A stretch of DNA of 64,000 nt from Fagopyrum homotropicum (GCA_033239125.1 BSWB01000005.1:116250494-116314493); one strand, 5' to 3'. Positions 24,046 through 34,986 are shown, counted from the first letter of the stretch. Notes: generated by a model from the sequence alone, not told the origin. Numbers and translations are program-made.

Positions 24046-24470
24046 TGTTGTGACCTACTAATTCGTAGGCCATTTTAACCTAATGATTTGTTGGTCGTTT
24101 TGATCTAATAATGTTTTGGTTGTTTTGATTTAATGATTTTTGGGTCGTTTTGACCTACTATTTTTTGGTCATTGTGACCTACTAATTTTTGGGTCGATTT
24201 GATCTAATAATTAGTGCGTAGTTGTGACCCATTGATTTGTGGGTCGTTGAGACCTAATAATTTGTGGGTCATAGACCCACTGATTTGTGGGTCGTTGTGA
24301 CCCACTGATTCGTGGGTCGTTGTGACCTACTGATTCGTGGGTCGTTGTGACCTACTGATTCGTGGGTCGTTGTGACCTACTGATTCGTGGGTCGTTGTGA
24401 CCTACTGATTCGCGGGTCATTGTGACCTACTGATTGTAGGTTGTTTGTGACCTACTAATTTGTGGACCAT
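24041..24470 (+). repeat. Tandem array of a 25 bp hairpin unit
   Basis: About 17 units of 25 bp. The consensus is a 7 bp stem GTGGGTC, loop GTTGT, stem GACCTAC, then a linker TGATTC. Units near 24299-24410 are almost identical; those at the edges are degenerate. The array starts where stem-loop II (GTGGGCC-ATT-GGCCCAC) would follow in U2. Confidence 0.85.
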
Positions 24471-24662
24471 TAAACTATTAAATTCGTAATTCTTATTTTA
24501 TCAATATATATATATATATACTTTACTAAAACAAAAGACATTAATTCTGACGTGGCGCCCCCACGTTTTTTTTCGGATTAAACTTTTTACTAAATCACGA
24601 ATTAAGCTAATAAAATTTTTTTTAATTAAACCATAATTATTTTGTAAAATATGATTTTTGTT

Positions 24663-24775
24663 CTCCCACATCGATTATGAGGAAAGGATAACACTTTGAA
24701 AACATGTATAAATAGATGGTCAGAATCAAATATGATAATTATTCATATCGAATTAGTATTTGTATGTAATCATTG
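24663..24775 (+). pseudogene. Second U2-like copy in the Helitron, 5' end deleted
   Basis: The USE CTCCCACATCG (24663-24673) and TATAAATAG (24707-24715) are present. The first bases of U2 are missing and the match resumes at GGTCAGAATCAAATATGATA. A shorter array of the 25 bp hairpin unit follows (24771-24912). Confidence 0.6.
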
Positions 24776-25624
24776 TGACCTACTGATTTTTGGGTCGTTT
24801 TGACCTAATGATTTTTGGGTCGTTGTAACCTAATGATTTGTGGGTCGTTGTGCCCTTGTGGATCCTTGTAATCTACTAATTTGTGGGTCGTTGTAACCTG
24901 ATTTGTGGACTGTTGAACAATTCAATTCGTAATTCTTATTTTATCAATATACTAAATATACATCTATATACTTTACTAAAACATACGAAATTAATGCTGA
25001 CGTGACGCTCCTACGTTTTTTCTCGGATTAAATCTTTTACTAAATTATAAATTAAACCAATTATCTTTTTCTACTAATTGATTTCATATAAGATTATGGT
25101 ATTTTTAAATTATATGATTATGTTTTTTTTATTTAAATTATTATTTTTAAATAATAAATTAGATTTAAATTTTTTTTATTAGTATAAAACTAATTAATGA
25201 TCAACCCATGGGCTACGTGGTCTCATTTACCATGTAGCATTTGACGCGTTATTTATACGAGCTCATAACATATAACTAATAAAGTTAACAACATATATTA
25301 TAGTAAAAAATGTAATATGATAAGTTTTTTTATTAATAAACCCGCACAAGGTGCGGGCTATAAACTAGTTTGAAAATAAGAAAAACATTTTCGCTAAAAA
25401 TAAAACTTTAGGTATAAGGGTTACTTATATAAAAGTAACGTCAAAATATTTAACGTAATAACCAAAGGCCAAGATTACATTAGGAAAGAACATTATGACC
25501 CACATAATTGTAGGGTAACGTTCCCAAAAATAAAACTTTAGGGGTACAATTACTTTTCCCTAAAAATAAAATTTTAGGGAAGAACATTATGACCACATAA
25601 TTGTAGGTTAATGATCCCAAAAAT

Positions 25625-25765
25625 TAAAATATTATTCAAATATGAATAATAATTATAGTTGAATTTAACCAAAAGGCTAAGAAATGTACTTTTTTATAAT
25701 TTTTATACTCTCTATTTATACAAGTTCTAAAACCATCAACTTTCGTAGCTAATCGATGTGGGATA
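25625..25765 (-). pseudogene. U2 snRNA-like copy J with promoter
   Basis: The USE ATCCCACATCG (25765-25755) is a full consensus match, with the TATAAATAG box at 25721-25713 and the U2-like start near 25690. The body has GCCTTTTGGTTAAATTCAAC and the ATAATTATTATTCATAT block. It lies on the far side of the inserted Helitron. Confidence 0.6.
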
Positions 25766-26070
25766 ACAAAATCCTTCAAAAAATTTAACTAAATAGACGA
25801 TGCTGATAACAAAAGATTCCATAGCTTAAAAAAATAGTTTAAAAATAAAGATTTTTTTGTCCAAAAAATAGGTAGGTTGTAACAGAAAAAGGTTACGTAC
25901 AATCTTTCAATAAAAGGCAGTTAGTTTAGTAAAAAAAAGATTATTTGGCTTAAAAAAATAAATATTTATTGGCCAAAAAGTTGTGGGAGCTCCATTTGAT
26001 TACTGATTCCACATCGCGTCACGACATCCCAATATATACACTCTTTTAATATGTATAATATATTTACTCA

Positions 26071-26340
26071 AAATTTACTAACGCCTTTTGCCGTTCAAAA
26101 GTTCAAGAATTTTACTTCTTTTTCTCGTGGGATGTCTTGTTCAAGTAATTCTTTTCTTTGTTTCTCTAGACTCTAACGAGTTACATATAGAGTTTGAGAT
26201 GATAAAAATTTTGACGATTCCATCATAAACAATTGAGGTGTTCAAACTTGTGGATGGATATCTTAAATTTAAACCGAATTTTTTCTGTTTTCCCGTCCAT
26301 GGAGTTTTGAAAAATTCAAGTATTTCGGCGGCAGATAGAG
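26071..26340. other. Stretch without a recognised gene
   Basis: AT-rich sequence between the Helitron region and the organelle-like segment. No coding frame, repeat or terminus was identified. Confidence 0.4.
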
Positions 26341-26930
26341 AGCTAGATTTTTTTTGAATGAACTACATCCAGGGAACACGAACTAAAGGACTCAATCCAC
26401 CCCCCTTAAACCGGAAGGTCGTAGGACGAGGGGAAGGGATCTTCATGCACTGACTTTCTTATCGCGACCTTCAAAAAAGGGCAGAGTGCACTTAAACGTC
26501 TTCATCGACGTTGTTTTTTGACCGGAAGACCGATAGCTAACTATCGAGACTTTGGATTATTCGGACTCATCCTTCGTGAAATGGTTCATACATGCCTGTT
26601 GTCAGGGGCAACAAGATCAAGTTGGAGTGAAAGCCACTCGATTGTAAGGAGAGGAGAAAAAAGTGGGGATCGCTTGATAAACAAGGAATCTGGCGCCATC
26701 TCCCAGTTGTTTCTATTCTTTCTTTTTTAGTTATATGACCATTCATCAAAACAATTGCGCAAGATTGGTAGGTCAAGCACTCGATGTACATTTTCCGAAC
26801 TTCCCTTCTCTTTTATTTGACTACCCATTTTGATCGAGACCGTCTTTCATTACATTCACCGATACAAAGCGTTTAATCGGTGATGCAACTAAGAATCAAG
26901 AAACAATTTGCTTTATTAGGCTTTTTCTAG
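26340..26930. other. Possible nuclear copy of plant mitochondrial DNA
   Basis: Base composition and texture change abruptly to balanced GC with purine-rich runs (for example GTCGTAGGACGAGGGGAAGG), unlike the AT-rich neighbours and the LTR elements. Short open stretches at 26518-26730 and from 26738 give peptides (YRDFGLFGLILREMVHTCLL) that resemble untranslated or ORF-type plant mitochondrial sequence to me, but I cannot name a gene. Confidence 0.35.
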
Positions 26931-27330
26931 TTTTGTGTTTAGTAAATGTACCCCTTGAAAGAAGAGTGTGTAAAGTTTGAAAATAAATACAAAAGGTTGG
27001 GGTACATTTACTTAATTGAAACATTAAAAAGCCTAGTTACTACTCTAATTTCTCATAAAAGCCTAGTTACCAAAATTGCTAGAATCAATGCTTCTAAAAA
27101 TTTAGTTATTTATTCGGCAAACTCTTCCAATAGATTTAAGGTAAAAAAAATTTTTTTAAAATATTTTTATGAAGCATTAACCCTTGAAGGACTTTGCATT
27201 ATTGGCTCAAAAATATTAATTTATATGTTTTATATTATAGATAGAAGATTTTATTTAAGTTGGGATATTATTATGAAATTTATATTAATTATCAACAAAT
27301 TTTGACATGTGTTATTGGGTGGCGTAGGAT
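26931..27330. other. Gene-free stretch upstream of the F-box gene
   Basis: A short inverted pair, AGTAAATGTACCCC (about 26940) and GGGGTACATTTACTT (about 26999), could form a hairpin. An open stretch of 119 codons covers 26946-27305, but its composition is AT-driven and I recognise no domain. Confidence 0.4.
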
Positions 27331-27439
27331 TTTGCCTCACCGCCTGGGGTATTCTACGTGCATTTGTCCCTTTTGGAAGAGAAGGTCTCCTCAGTTGCTT
27401 GCCAGGGGCTACGGGCTACCTGCTATCCCTTTTCATTTC

Positions 27440-28086
27440 CCTTCCCTTCTCTAAACGCATCTACAGCCCAAAATCCATTCCTCAAAATCCTTTCCTCTTC
27501 CACCTATATTTCCCCTTTTTTTCAATTAGGGTTTTCAGTTCTTGCGCCTTGCTCTCTCCTCTTTGTTGTTCGAATTACGCAGGTGAATATGCGTACCGAC
27601 GTTCTTTGCTCTTATCTCTCCTTTATGTCTTTGATTGAGAGGTTTTGTTTCTTCGTCTGTGTGAGGTTGACTTCATGGTTTCAGTTTTCGTTGCCGCTTA
27701 GGTGCAATTTGTGTTCTTGATCCCCTTCTCATGAATGGCCACAATCCCTTCAGTTTCAGTGCTGCTTTGTCCTTTAGTATTCATAGTTGTGTCAAATTTT
27801 CGATAGGATTCGTACGTGTGGATGGTTTGTGAATGCTTTCTACTATTTGCTAGTCTTTTAGGGTTATCCTTTCATTGATCGTAAGCATAAAGGACGCGTA
27901 GAAGCCCACGCAATGACATGTTTCAGTCTTTTCTTGCTTTGATGCCTGGCCATTCTCATGTTATTATTGTATTTAGGGCACAATGTATTGGTGTTTGGTT
28001 TATTCTATGCTGACCAGATTCTAACTGTTTTTATAAACTGTGGTGGCCACTCAGATTCAGGAAAACACCAACAATTAGCCTCATAG
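27440..28086 (+). promoter_or_regulatory. 5' leader and probable leader intron of the F-box gene
   Basis: A pyrimidine-rich leader typical of plant 5' UTRs runs to CGCAG|GTGAAT at 27582/27583. A good acceptor, CTCATAG, ends at 28086 exactly before the ATG, so a leader intron of about 504 bp is likely. An alternative acceptor is TTCAG near 28063. No clear TATA box was found, so the transcription start is not placed. Confidence 0.5.
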
Positions 28087-31000
28087 ATGATGGAAATGGA
28101 TAGAGATCCTTTTGAGTCGCTTGACCATGACGTGACGGTGAAAATTTTTATGTGCCTGGAGGATCCTGGCGACATAGTCCGTTCAAGCTGCGTCTCCTGG
28201 CCTTGGCGGGACTTCAGTAAGATTTACCAAGTCCTCCAATGTTGTTTACTATTCCGTGGTTATTCTCTTTGTTGTGTATCTTATTGAATCATTTATGAAC
28301 CACTTACAAGGGCAATGTCACTGGTTTAACATCATTTTACCATAAAAATTGGATATCCTTGTGTTTTGTGCTTGAAGCTGGTTCACAGAGAAAATTCAAA
28401 CTTTCTTCACTCAGTTCCTTTGCTTCTGCCGAACTTGCTTCCTATCTATAAATGACTCCGAAACCAAATAATAAGCTATGTTAACATGTGATGTGTACAC
28501 AATTGTTAATCAGATTCTATACCCCTGTCCTGGGGCCACTTAAACCTCAGAAACATGCTCCCCACTTATCAAGAGTGTTGTTTCAAAAGTAGTACAAAAT
28601 TCACCATTCACTTATAATTGGATTGCATTAACACTAAGTACTTGTTTTTTCAGACCATCCTTTTGATTGGAATAATTTAGCATGATGCAAAGAAACCCTC
28701 TTGTCTTCTCTAATTGGTTTCTATACCTAGTTCACCAGATAGGCAACTGCTGGTTGTTGCTAGAAATGATTGTTCAATTACTTGACTCATCAACTAGACC
28801 TTTAGTACACACATTTGAGTTAGATGGGTTTGCACATCATGATGTCTCTTTTGGAATCTTTCTGGTGCCTATCAATTTATTTTTCCAATTCTTGGTTTGC
28901 TTCAATCAAAAGTTAAAAAGTTAGTTGGGCATCTTGTTCACTTCTGTTGATATTTGTTAAGAGATTTGCATGCTTGATTTAAGCTTCAAGTACTTGCCAT
29001 GGTTCTTAATAGTTTATAACTGCCCAAGTTATTTGCGATTAAGGGAACATATTTAGTGACAGTCTGGTATGATCCTATGACTGAGTATTTTGTGGTCTTT
29101 GGATTTTTTTTCTTAAAGGTGTACAAATATCTTACTGTTTTGGCAAGCATGTTAAGTCCCAAATTTTTTGGTTTCTTCTCACAATAATCCTCAATCTTTG
29201 ATCTGTTACATTACATCTGTAAACATAAAGGCTGTCATTCTGTAAACCAAAACCTAGGGTTTCTTTGGAGGGCTTAGAAACTAGATTCTTTTGAACTTAT
29301 TGATTGAATGATGAAGAAATTGATGAGATGAAGTTATTGGGTAACATTAGGGTTTTGGCCTTGTTGACAAGAATTTAAGCCAAATTTGACAATATCAAGG
29401 AGCAGGATCTGGGGCTAAACTTTGAGTAACTAATTGCTTTCAAAATGGAAGTAATCATGCCCTATGAACGTGAGTCCTTGCTGGGAAGGTGTGAAGCCAA
29501 AATTTGCCATTTTAAGTGTTATTTCCTGCAAATGCACTTATCTATCTACCCTTTAATCGCTCATATTTACAGCTGGGCATCTCAGAGTACTATGGGTTTT
29601 ATAGCTAGGACAAATTGGGGCCATATCACACCACCATGACCACGTCACTGAAATAATGGGAGAGTAACCAGTTCTTAGATGGAAGTCCTGTATTTGTGTA
29701 GTTTTCGGATATTTTAGGGACTTCATTACTACAAAAGCGAAGGTATATACTAACACGAGGAGCCCAAAAGGTTTGGGACCAAAAATGGATGTAGCCCTTA
29801 TCTTAATTAGTGTAAAATAGCATGCAACTTTAGAGAACCGGATTGATCGTTGCAATGTATTAAATGTGTCTCTTGGGTTCAGAATGTGAATCCAATATTG
29901 CATCATCTGATTGATTAAGTACTGTCCTCTGAGACTGATACATGCCTTGCCTTTCTGCAGTTATATCAAATGCTATATGCAAACAACTTTGTTTGAAAAT
30001 GTTCCCCCAGTTATCTACAATTGCTCATATTGTGGATGTTGGCAAAAAAAAAGAGGAGACTAGAGAGGGAGGATGTAGTAGCAGTTCCCGTGAGTGCGAG
30101 CATGCAATACTGGAGCACCGAGTCTATGCTTCTTTGGCTCGGAGCCTTATTTCATTCAAGGCAGGAGAGTGTGTTTCAGAAGCAATATGTGCCTCCAGCA
30201 CTGATAACTATCCGGAAGAGAGCATTGATAACACTTTGGATCCAAGGGACAGAATCGGACGTAGTGCTTCGTACTGGTCAAGTTCAGGGCAAAAGGATCC
30301 TACATTCCCTGAGAGACTGACTTATAGACTGGTTTCTAATTTATGTGTTATTTCCGAAATAAACGTACAGCCTTTTCAAGGTAGTGCATTCATTATTTGT
30401 ATATTCATTAGTCATTCCTTAATACATGTTATAGATCGTTTTTCCTCATGGATAACCATCTTCTTTTCTGTTTCTAGCTTATTTTCAACGCGATTTCCCT
30501 ATTTATTCAGCCAAAGCAGTTCGTTTTCGCATGGGATACCAAATATCAGGCGACAATTGTGAGGATGATGTCATAGACCCAAGTGGAGAGATAACTTCTG
30601 ACCACAAGTTTGTATGGACATACACATCACCAGAGTTTCCCATGGCACAGGTAGATAAATAACTTATAATTGAATCTATTGTCATACTTTTATCATTTTT
30701 TTTAATCTTTTGGCTGCATACTCTGGTTTTGTTAGCATGCTGCACATATAGGAGATGGCATTGCCTGTTTACTGCTTATTATTCTATTTGAATAAAACAG
30801 TCATTGATAATTGATTAGACGTATTTAGCTTGGTTACTTAAATATTCCAAGCCCATTCACTCTTATTATCTGTTATGGTGATATGAAACAAGTGTTATCT
30901 TGAAGATTGGTCTAGCCTCACTGCACATCATGTATATGTCTTGTGTAGTCTTGTTCCACTTAATAGTTGATTCTGCATAATTGACCTGAGTCACCTGATA

Positions 31001-32493
31001 TAGAGATTGTGGTGCGAATGGGATCAGTTAAAGAAAGATTGAACTGTGGGCAAACACTTGAAGAACATGATGTGTACTATTTATTGCTTTTGCATTTGTA
31101 GACGTGTGTTTCTTGTGGTTATGATGTATGTTAACGTTAGTTTATTCTCGATGTCCTTGTGAGCAGGAAAGTACTCTGCAAAACTTCAAGCTACCACAAC
31201 TAGTTCTCTGTATTGGTGGAGTCTTGCAGATAGAGCTGCTTGGTAGGGTTCAGAGACAAGAAATGGATGGCTTATATTATATATGGTTAGTTCTTCTACA
31301 TATTTACATGGAAAATAGTCTGGTACTGGTTATTACTTTTAAGATGTCATGGGTCTTGCATTCTTATGGCTTTTAAAGATCAACCTCTGATCAGCATTTC
31401 ACTTGTAAAGTTTGTTTAGAACAATCATATGGTTTCTGATTGAGGAGCTTGACACAATAGTCAAAAGATTGTTTAAGTTGTCTTAGGCGTAGCCACAAGA
31501 TCTACTTAAATGAAAGAGTTTCTTCTTATTGCTTATGTTTGGGCTAAATAAGGTACTACTATTCCATCCAAGTTGGAATTTGAATCTCGTTTTCATGGTA
31601 ATGTATTCCCCGCTGTGAATGTGTTCTAAATAGAGCTGTAATCCTTTCCTGAAGTTCAATTTATATTTTTTGTACAATGATAAGGGTAGAACTCTCACAA
31701 CAGATAAAATAAAGAAGAAAGTGCACAGACGGCTCATGTTGCTTTATAAACAAAGAGGTCATTAGTGAAACATAGCTTATTGCAGATACTTTATTTCTTT
31801 CTTTGTTGATAATGATTGGTATGGTGAGCCCATTTAGTATTGATATCAGTCATGACTGTACCGGTGTTTGACATATATGGATATGAGGGCTATGAGTTGT
31901 TATCTACTCTTTGGTATTAGCTACATATCATGATAAAACATGAATTGGTATATCATGATAAAACACCTATGATGCACCTCAATAGGGTGTGTTGTCTCAG
32001 TTCGATTTTACTACACCGACAGATTATTAATTTTTTGATAGTTTGTTAAACCACTTTTAAAAAGAAAAATGTGAGATTTGGTTGAATATAGAATGAATAG
32101 ATGATGGTTCAAATAAAAAAGCAGTGTAAAAGACTAGAAGAGGATATTATGAGGGATGATGCTCTTATATTCTGAATAAGTTGAATGTTTCTGTTATTCA
32201 GCATGACACATGTTCAAGTTCTGGGGCGGTCACTGTCACCGGTATTTGGAGTAGAGGCTACTGAACCTTGTGGAAGATTCACATTGTTGTCCAATTCTGA
32301 TGTCCAGTTCATCCCAACACACCCTGCTGAGGCATCAGATCCCAATAATGTGCCGCCTGAGGCTCTGCAGAGAGACGTCAGAGGCTGGGAGCATATTTTG
32401 AACATCTTACGGGGCAACTTGGGGGTGGAGGTTTTTCTTTCAGACGATGAACATCATGACTCAGACGACGAGTTCTTTGATGACTTGGCTTGA
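28087..32493 (+). CDS. F-box protein, At4g00755-like (five exons)
   Basis: F-box proteins are the substrate-binding subunits of SCF ubiquitin ligases, binding SKP1 through the F-box. The exons are 28087-28216, 29961-30380, 30478-30650, 31167-31285 and 32202-32493. All four introns are GT-AG, and the exons sum to 1134 bases, an open frame of 377 codons plus stop, about the length I recall for the Arabidopsis protein. The F-box is near residues 7-44 (ESLDHDVTVKIFMCLEDPGD, then VSWPWRDF). Exon 2 carries the family block ASSTDNYPEESIDNTLDPRD and ASYWSS. Exon 3 has FPIYSAKAVRFRMG and VWTYTSPEFPMAQ; exon 4 has LCIGGVLQIELLGRVQRQEM; exon 5 starts HVQVLGRSLSPVF and ends in an acidic tail (DDEHHDSDDEFFDD). 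I see no damage, so this is probably a working gene. Its substrate is unknown. Confidence 0.92.
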
Positions 32494-32800
32494 CTGATTG
32501 GTATGACGTCCATTTGCGTGCACCGCACCTGCTTCTCTTTGAAAATAAATGGCTTGTTTAACGTTGTTAACCTTATACATGACCGTCAGTCTAGTATTTT
32601 TCGTTTTGGCTGTTCGTGTCTAGTTAACAATGGAGAAACAGCTTTTGATGGATTCTTCAGTTCGGTTTGTTTATGGTGGCAGAGTTGGATAGAATAGGGA
32701 ATTGTATGATATCTTTTCTTTCGAGTTTCTACTGTTTATGTAGCTAAGATTGTTCCGCCCTTCACTTGTCATGCCCTTTTTTTGAGGCTAAATAAACTAA
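32494..32800 (+). other. 3' UTR of the F-box gene
   Basis: AATAAA motifs occur at 32543-32548 and 32791-32796; either could direct polyadenylation. There is no other coding signal. Confidence 0.45.
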
Positions 32801-33106
32801 GGGCTTATTTGATTCCAATTTGTGGAAATGAATTTGGACATGGATGGAATCGAGATCACCAATGCTCAACTTCATTTCGTTTTTTCAAGTTGCTAGGTCT
32901 TTTCTTACACCCATCTTTACATACACCATCTTATTACACTACTATTAATGCATGTGTGATTTTTTTTTATAAGATGGTCGATATTTAACTCTTTTTTTTA
33001 TAAGATGGTTGATGATAAAGTTAGGGAGTGGTCAAGTAAAGAGCATTATTGTAGACATTTGTGGTTAGGAATTGAGGTGTAATTTACATCGTCGATCGAC
33101 TTGTTT

Positions 33107-33222
33107 CAATAGTCTAAATAATTCATGTATTTTAATGATTTATGAAAGGTGTCTCAATTTTTTTTCAATAGTCTAAATAATTCACGTATTTTTAATGATT
33201 TATGAAGGCGTGTCAATTTTGC
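33107..33222. repeat. Tandem duplication of about 59 bp
   Basis: CAATAGTCTAAATAATTCA begins at 33107 and again at 33166, each followed by the same GTATTTTAATGATTTATGAA segment with a few changes. The rest of 32800-33556 shows no gene. Confidence 0.85.
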
Positions 33223-33556
33223 AATTTTAGAAATTTTGGGGTCAATTTTGTTCTTTTAAAAATCTGTTTTAAAGGGCAAATATGGTGATTATCTTTGCAT
33301 TTTTCATTTGAGAAAAATTGTAATTGTCACTTTGCCAGTTTAAAATTTTAATTTAACTCGTTTAGAATTTATATAAAGCTACAAAAATAAAGTTTGATTT
33401 AGTTTTAAATTAAAAAAAAGTGTAACATTTGGTTAGATGTGACATGATGATTGTTTACTAATTTTAATAAAAAAATATTTATAAAATAATTAATGACAAA
33501 TCTATAAATATATTGTGACAAATTTGTGAATAAATTTTAAAAAATGTTGATTGGAT

Positions 33557-34982
33557 TGTAAGAGCCTTAATCTTCGAGAGATCCCGCACCTGCGCTTCAG
33601 CTGAGGCGCAACTGCCTTTCTTCCTTGGAGCTGCAGTGCCCTTGCGCCCCTGGCTGGCCGCCCCTGCGGTTTGTGGTGGGCTGCAACCGTCTTCTTTAAC
33701 CCGAGCTTTGCTTTTTGGCCCCTCTTTCCTTTATAAGCTTCTCCTCCTTTCCTTCTGATGAGGGTTAGGTATCTTCAGCCCCATCTCTCTCTCCCTACGT
33801 ACTTCATCTTCTCCTCTTTTCTCCTTTGGATCATCTTGATCTTCTTTGAGCTTGATTGAGTTTGTGAGAGATCCTTGATGGCTTTGCTTGTTGTTGTTGA
33901 TGATTGTTGCTGTTGTGCTTGTTGATAGCCAGCCTTGAGGTTTTGGGATGGTGTTCTGCTCTGAGTTAAGCTCAGCTTGGTAAGCTTCTATGGCTTCCCC
34001 TCTTTCTTTCTTCTTTTCCCTCTTGCCTTAGCCTAACTTAGATCCCTTAGGTTTGGATCTTGTTCCAGCCATGATTGGCTTATGTTGATATATATATATA
34101 TATGTGTGTGTATGTTTCTGTATGTATGTGTGTTGGACAAAGAAGAAGTGAAGGAATCAAAGGAAGGAGTGAATAAGGAGCTAAAGGTGTGTCTCTGCAC
34201 ACCAACTGCCCATGCGCCACCTCTGGACCGCCTCTGCACCAGTAGTGAGCCGCCCCTGCGCCACCTTCTAGCCGCCCCTGCGGCCACCTGCACCAGCTTG
34301 GTGTTGCACTCCACCTGCACCAGCCGTGGAGTTTGGGAGGTTCTCTTGAGTCAGGCCAGACCTGGTATACGGGGAGGGCACAACACCACTCCCATAGGGT
34401 ACACAGGTTGTGTGACCGATTCCACTCCAGATGACTAGCAGGCTCAGAGGCGAGGATGTATCGGTCCTCGTGTCACATATTTTCATCTATGGATATATAT
34501 ACGATTTGAGTGAATGACCATTATATAAAGATGATAAAATGGTTAAATGTGTGATAGCATGTTGATGTGTTTATCTTTCATTATTGTGTTTGTGCTTATG
34601 CATTACCTCATATATGTATGGTTAGCTAACGGTTTTATACCGTGTTGTAGATGTTTACAGGTTAGGCGCTGCTGAGTGATCTGGCAGGGTGACAGGCCGA
34701 GGACTCTCGTACATTAGGTGGTTGGTTTGGGTTTGTTGTGTTTCCCTCCTGCGTGAGGATGATCTTTTGTACCTCCTGTGTGAGGATGTTGTTTCATATA
34801 CTCGGCTATGTTGTTGTTTTACCTTTGGGTCGTACAGTTTATACTGTTTTATGTATTTGTTTTATAACTGTCAGTGCCATGTTGTAAGGTCCAGTGAACT
34901 TGTTGTCAAGCTAGGGTCAGGATCCATTGTGAGATTCTAGCCCAATGTGGCACTCCGAGTCCTGCGGATTCGGGGTGTTACA
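33557..34982 (+). mobile_element. 5' LTR of the TGGAT gypsy element, internally deleted
   Basis: It is 1426 bp against 1947 bp in the 3' copy. Sequence jumps from the GTGTTGCACT stretch (about 34311) to CCGTGGAGTTTGGG (about 34323), so about 500 bp present at about 57790-58290 of the 3' LTR is missing. A (TA)n run lies near 34088-34104. Confidence 0.9.
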
Positions 34983-34986
34983 GAGT

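Larger units (their letters stand above)
23595..25368 (+). mobile_element. Non-autonomous Helitron carrying U2-like sequence
   Basis: The 5' end is TCTATATAACTTACTAAAAC after host A. The 3' end is CCCGCAC-AAG-GTGCGGG (25341-25357), CTATAAA, then CTAG (25365-25368) before host T. The flanks ...GATATTCA and TTTGAAAAT... form an undivided string in the paralogous copies near 22290 and 22971, so the insertion point is exact. Inside are two snRNA promoters with U2-like sequence, arrays of a 25 bp hairpin unit, and two further copies of the 5' terminus (near 24515 and 24962). There is no Rep or helicase frame. Confidence 0.85.
19551..26070 (-). mobile_element. Helitron-like region made of iterated U2-like units
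   Basis: The minus-strand 3' terminus is at 19551. Read in that direction it has the stem CCCGTGC, loop AAG, stem GCACGGG, a short AT spacer, then CTAG followed by host T, which is the classical Helitron end. Inside, minus-strand units recur at 300-600 bp spacing: a plant snRNA promoter, a U2-like segment, and a tail with CCTACAATTATGTGGGTC and GTACCCCTAAAGTTTTA. The last such unit ends near 25765. The 5' terminus is not clear; a TATTAAAAGAG-like stretch near 26040-26065 is the best candidate. No RepHel protein is encoded, so it would be non-autonomous. Treating the whole region as one element is inference; it could be several related insertions. Confidence 0.45.

Noticed and set aside
24041..24470. 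Evenly spaced 25 bp repeats suggesting a CRISPR array
   Set aside because: The units are directly tandem without unique spacers, in a plant Helitron; this is a minisatellite.
26946..27305. 119-codon open frame as a gene
   Set aside because: AT-driven composition, no motif, no splice or promoter context.
29942..30562. 206-codon frame read as an unspliced gene
   Set aside because: It reads through intron 2 of the F-box gene; the spliced model fits the family.
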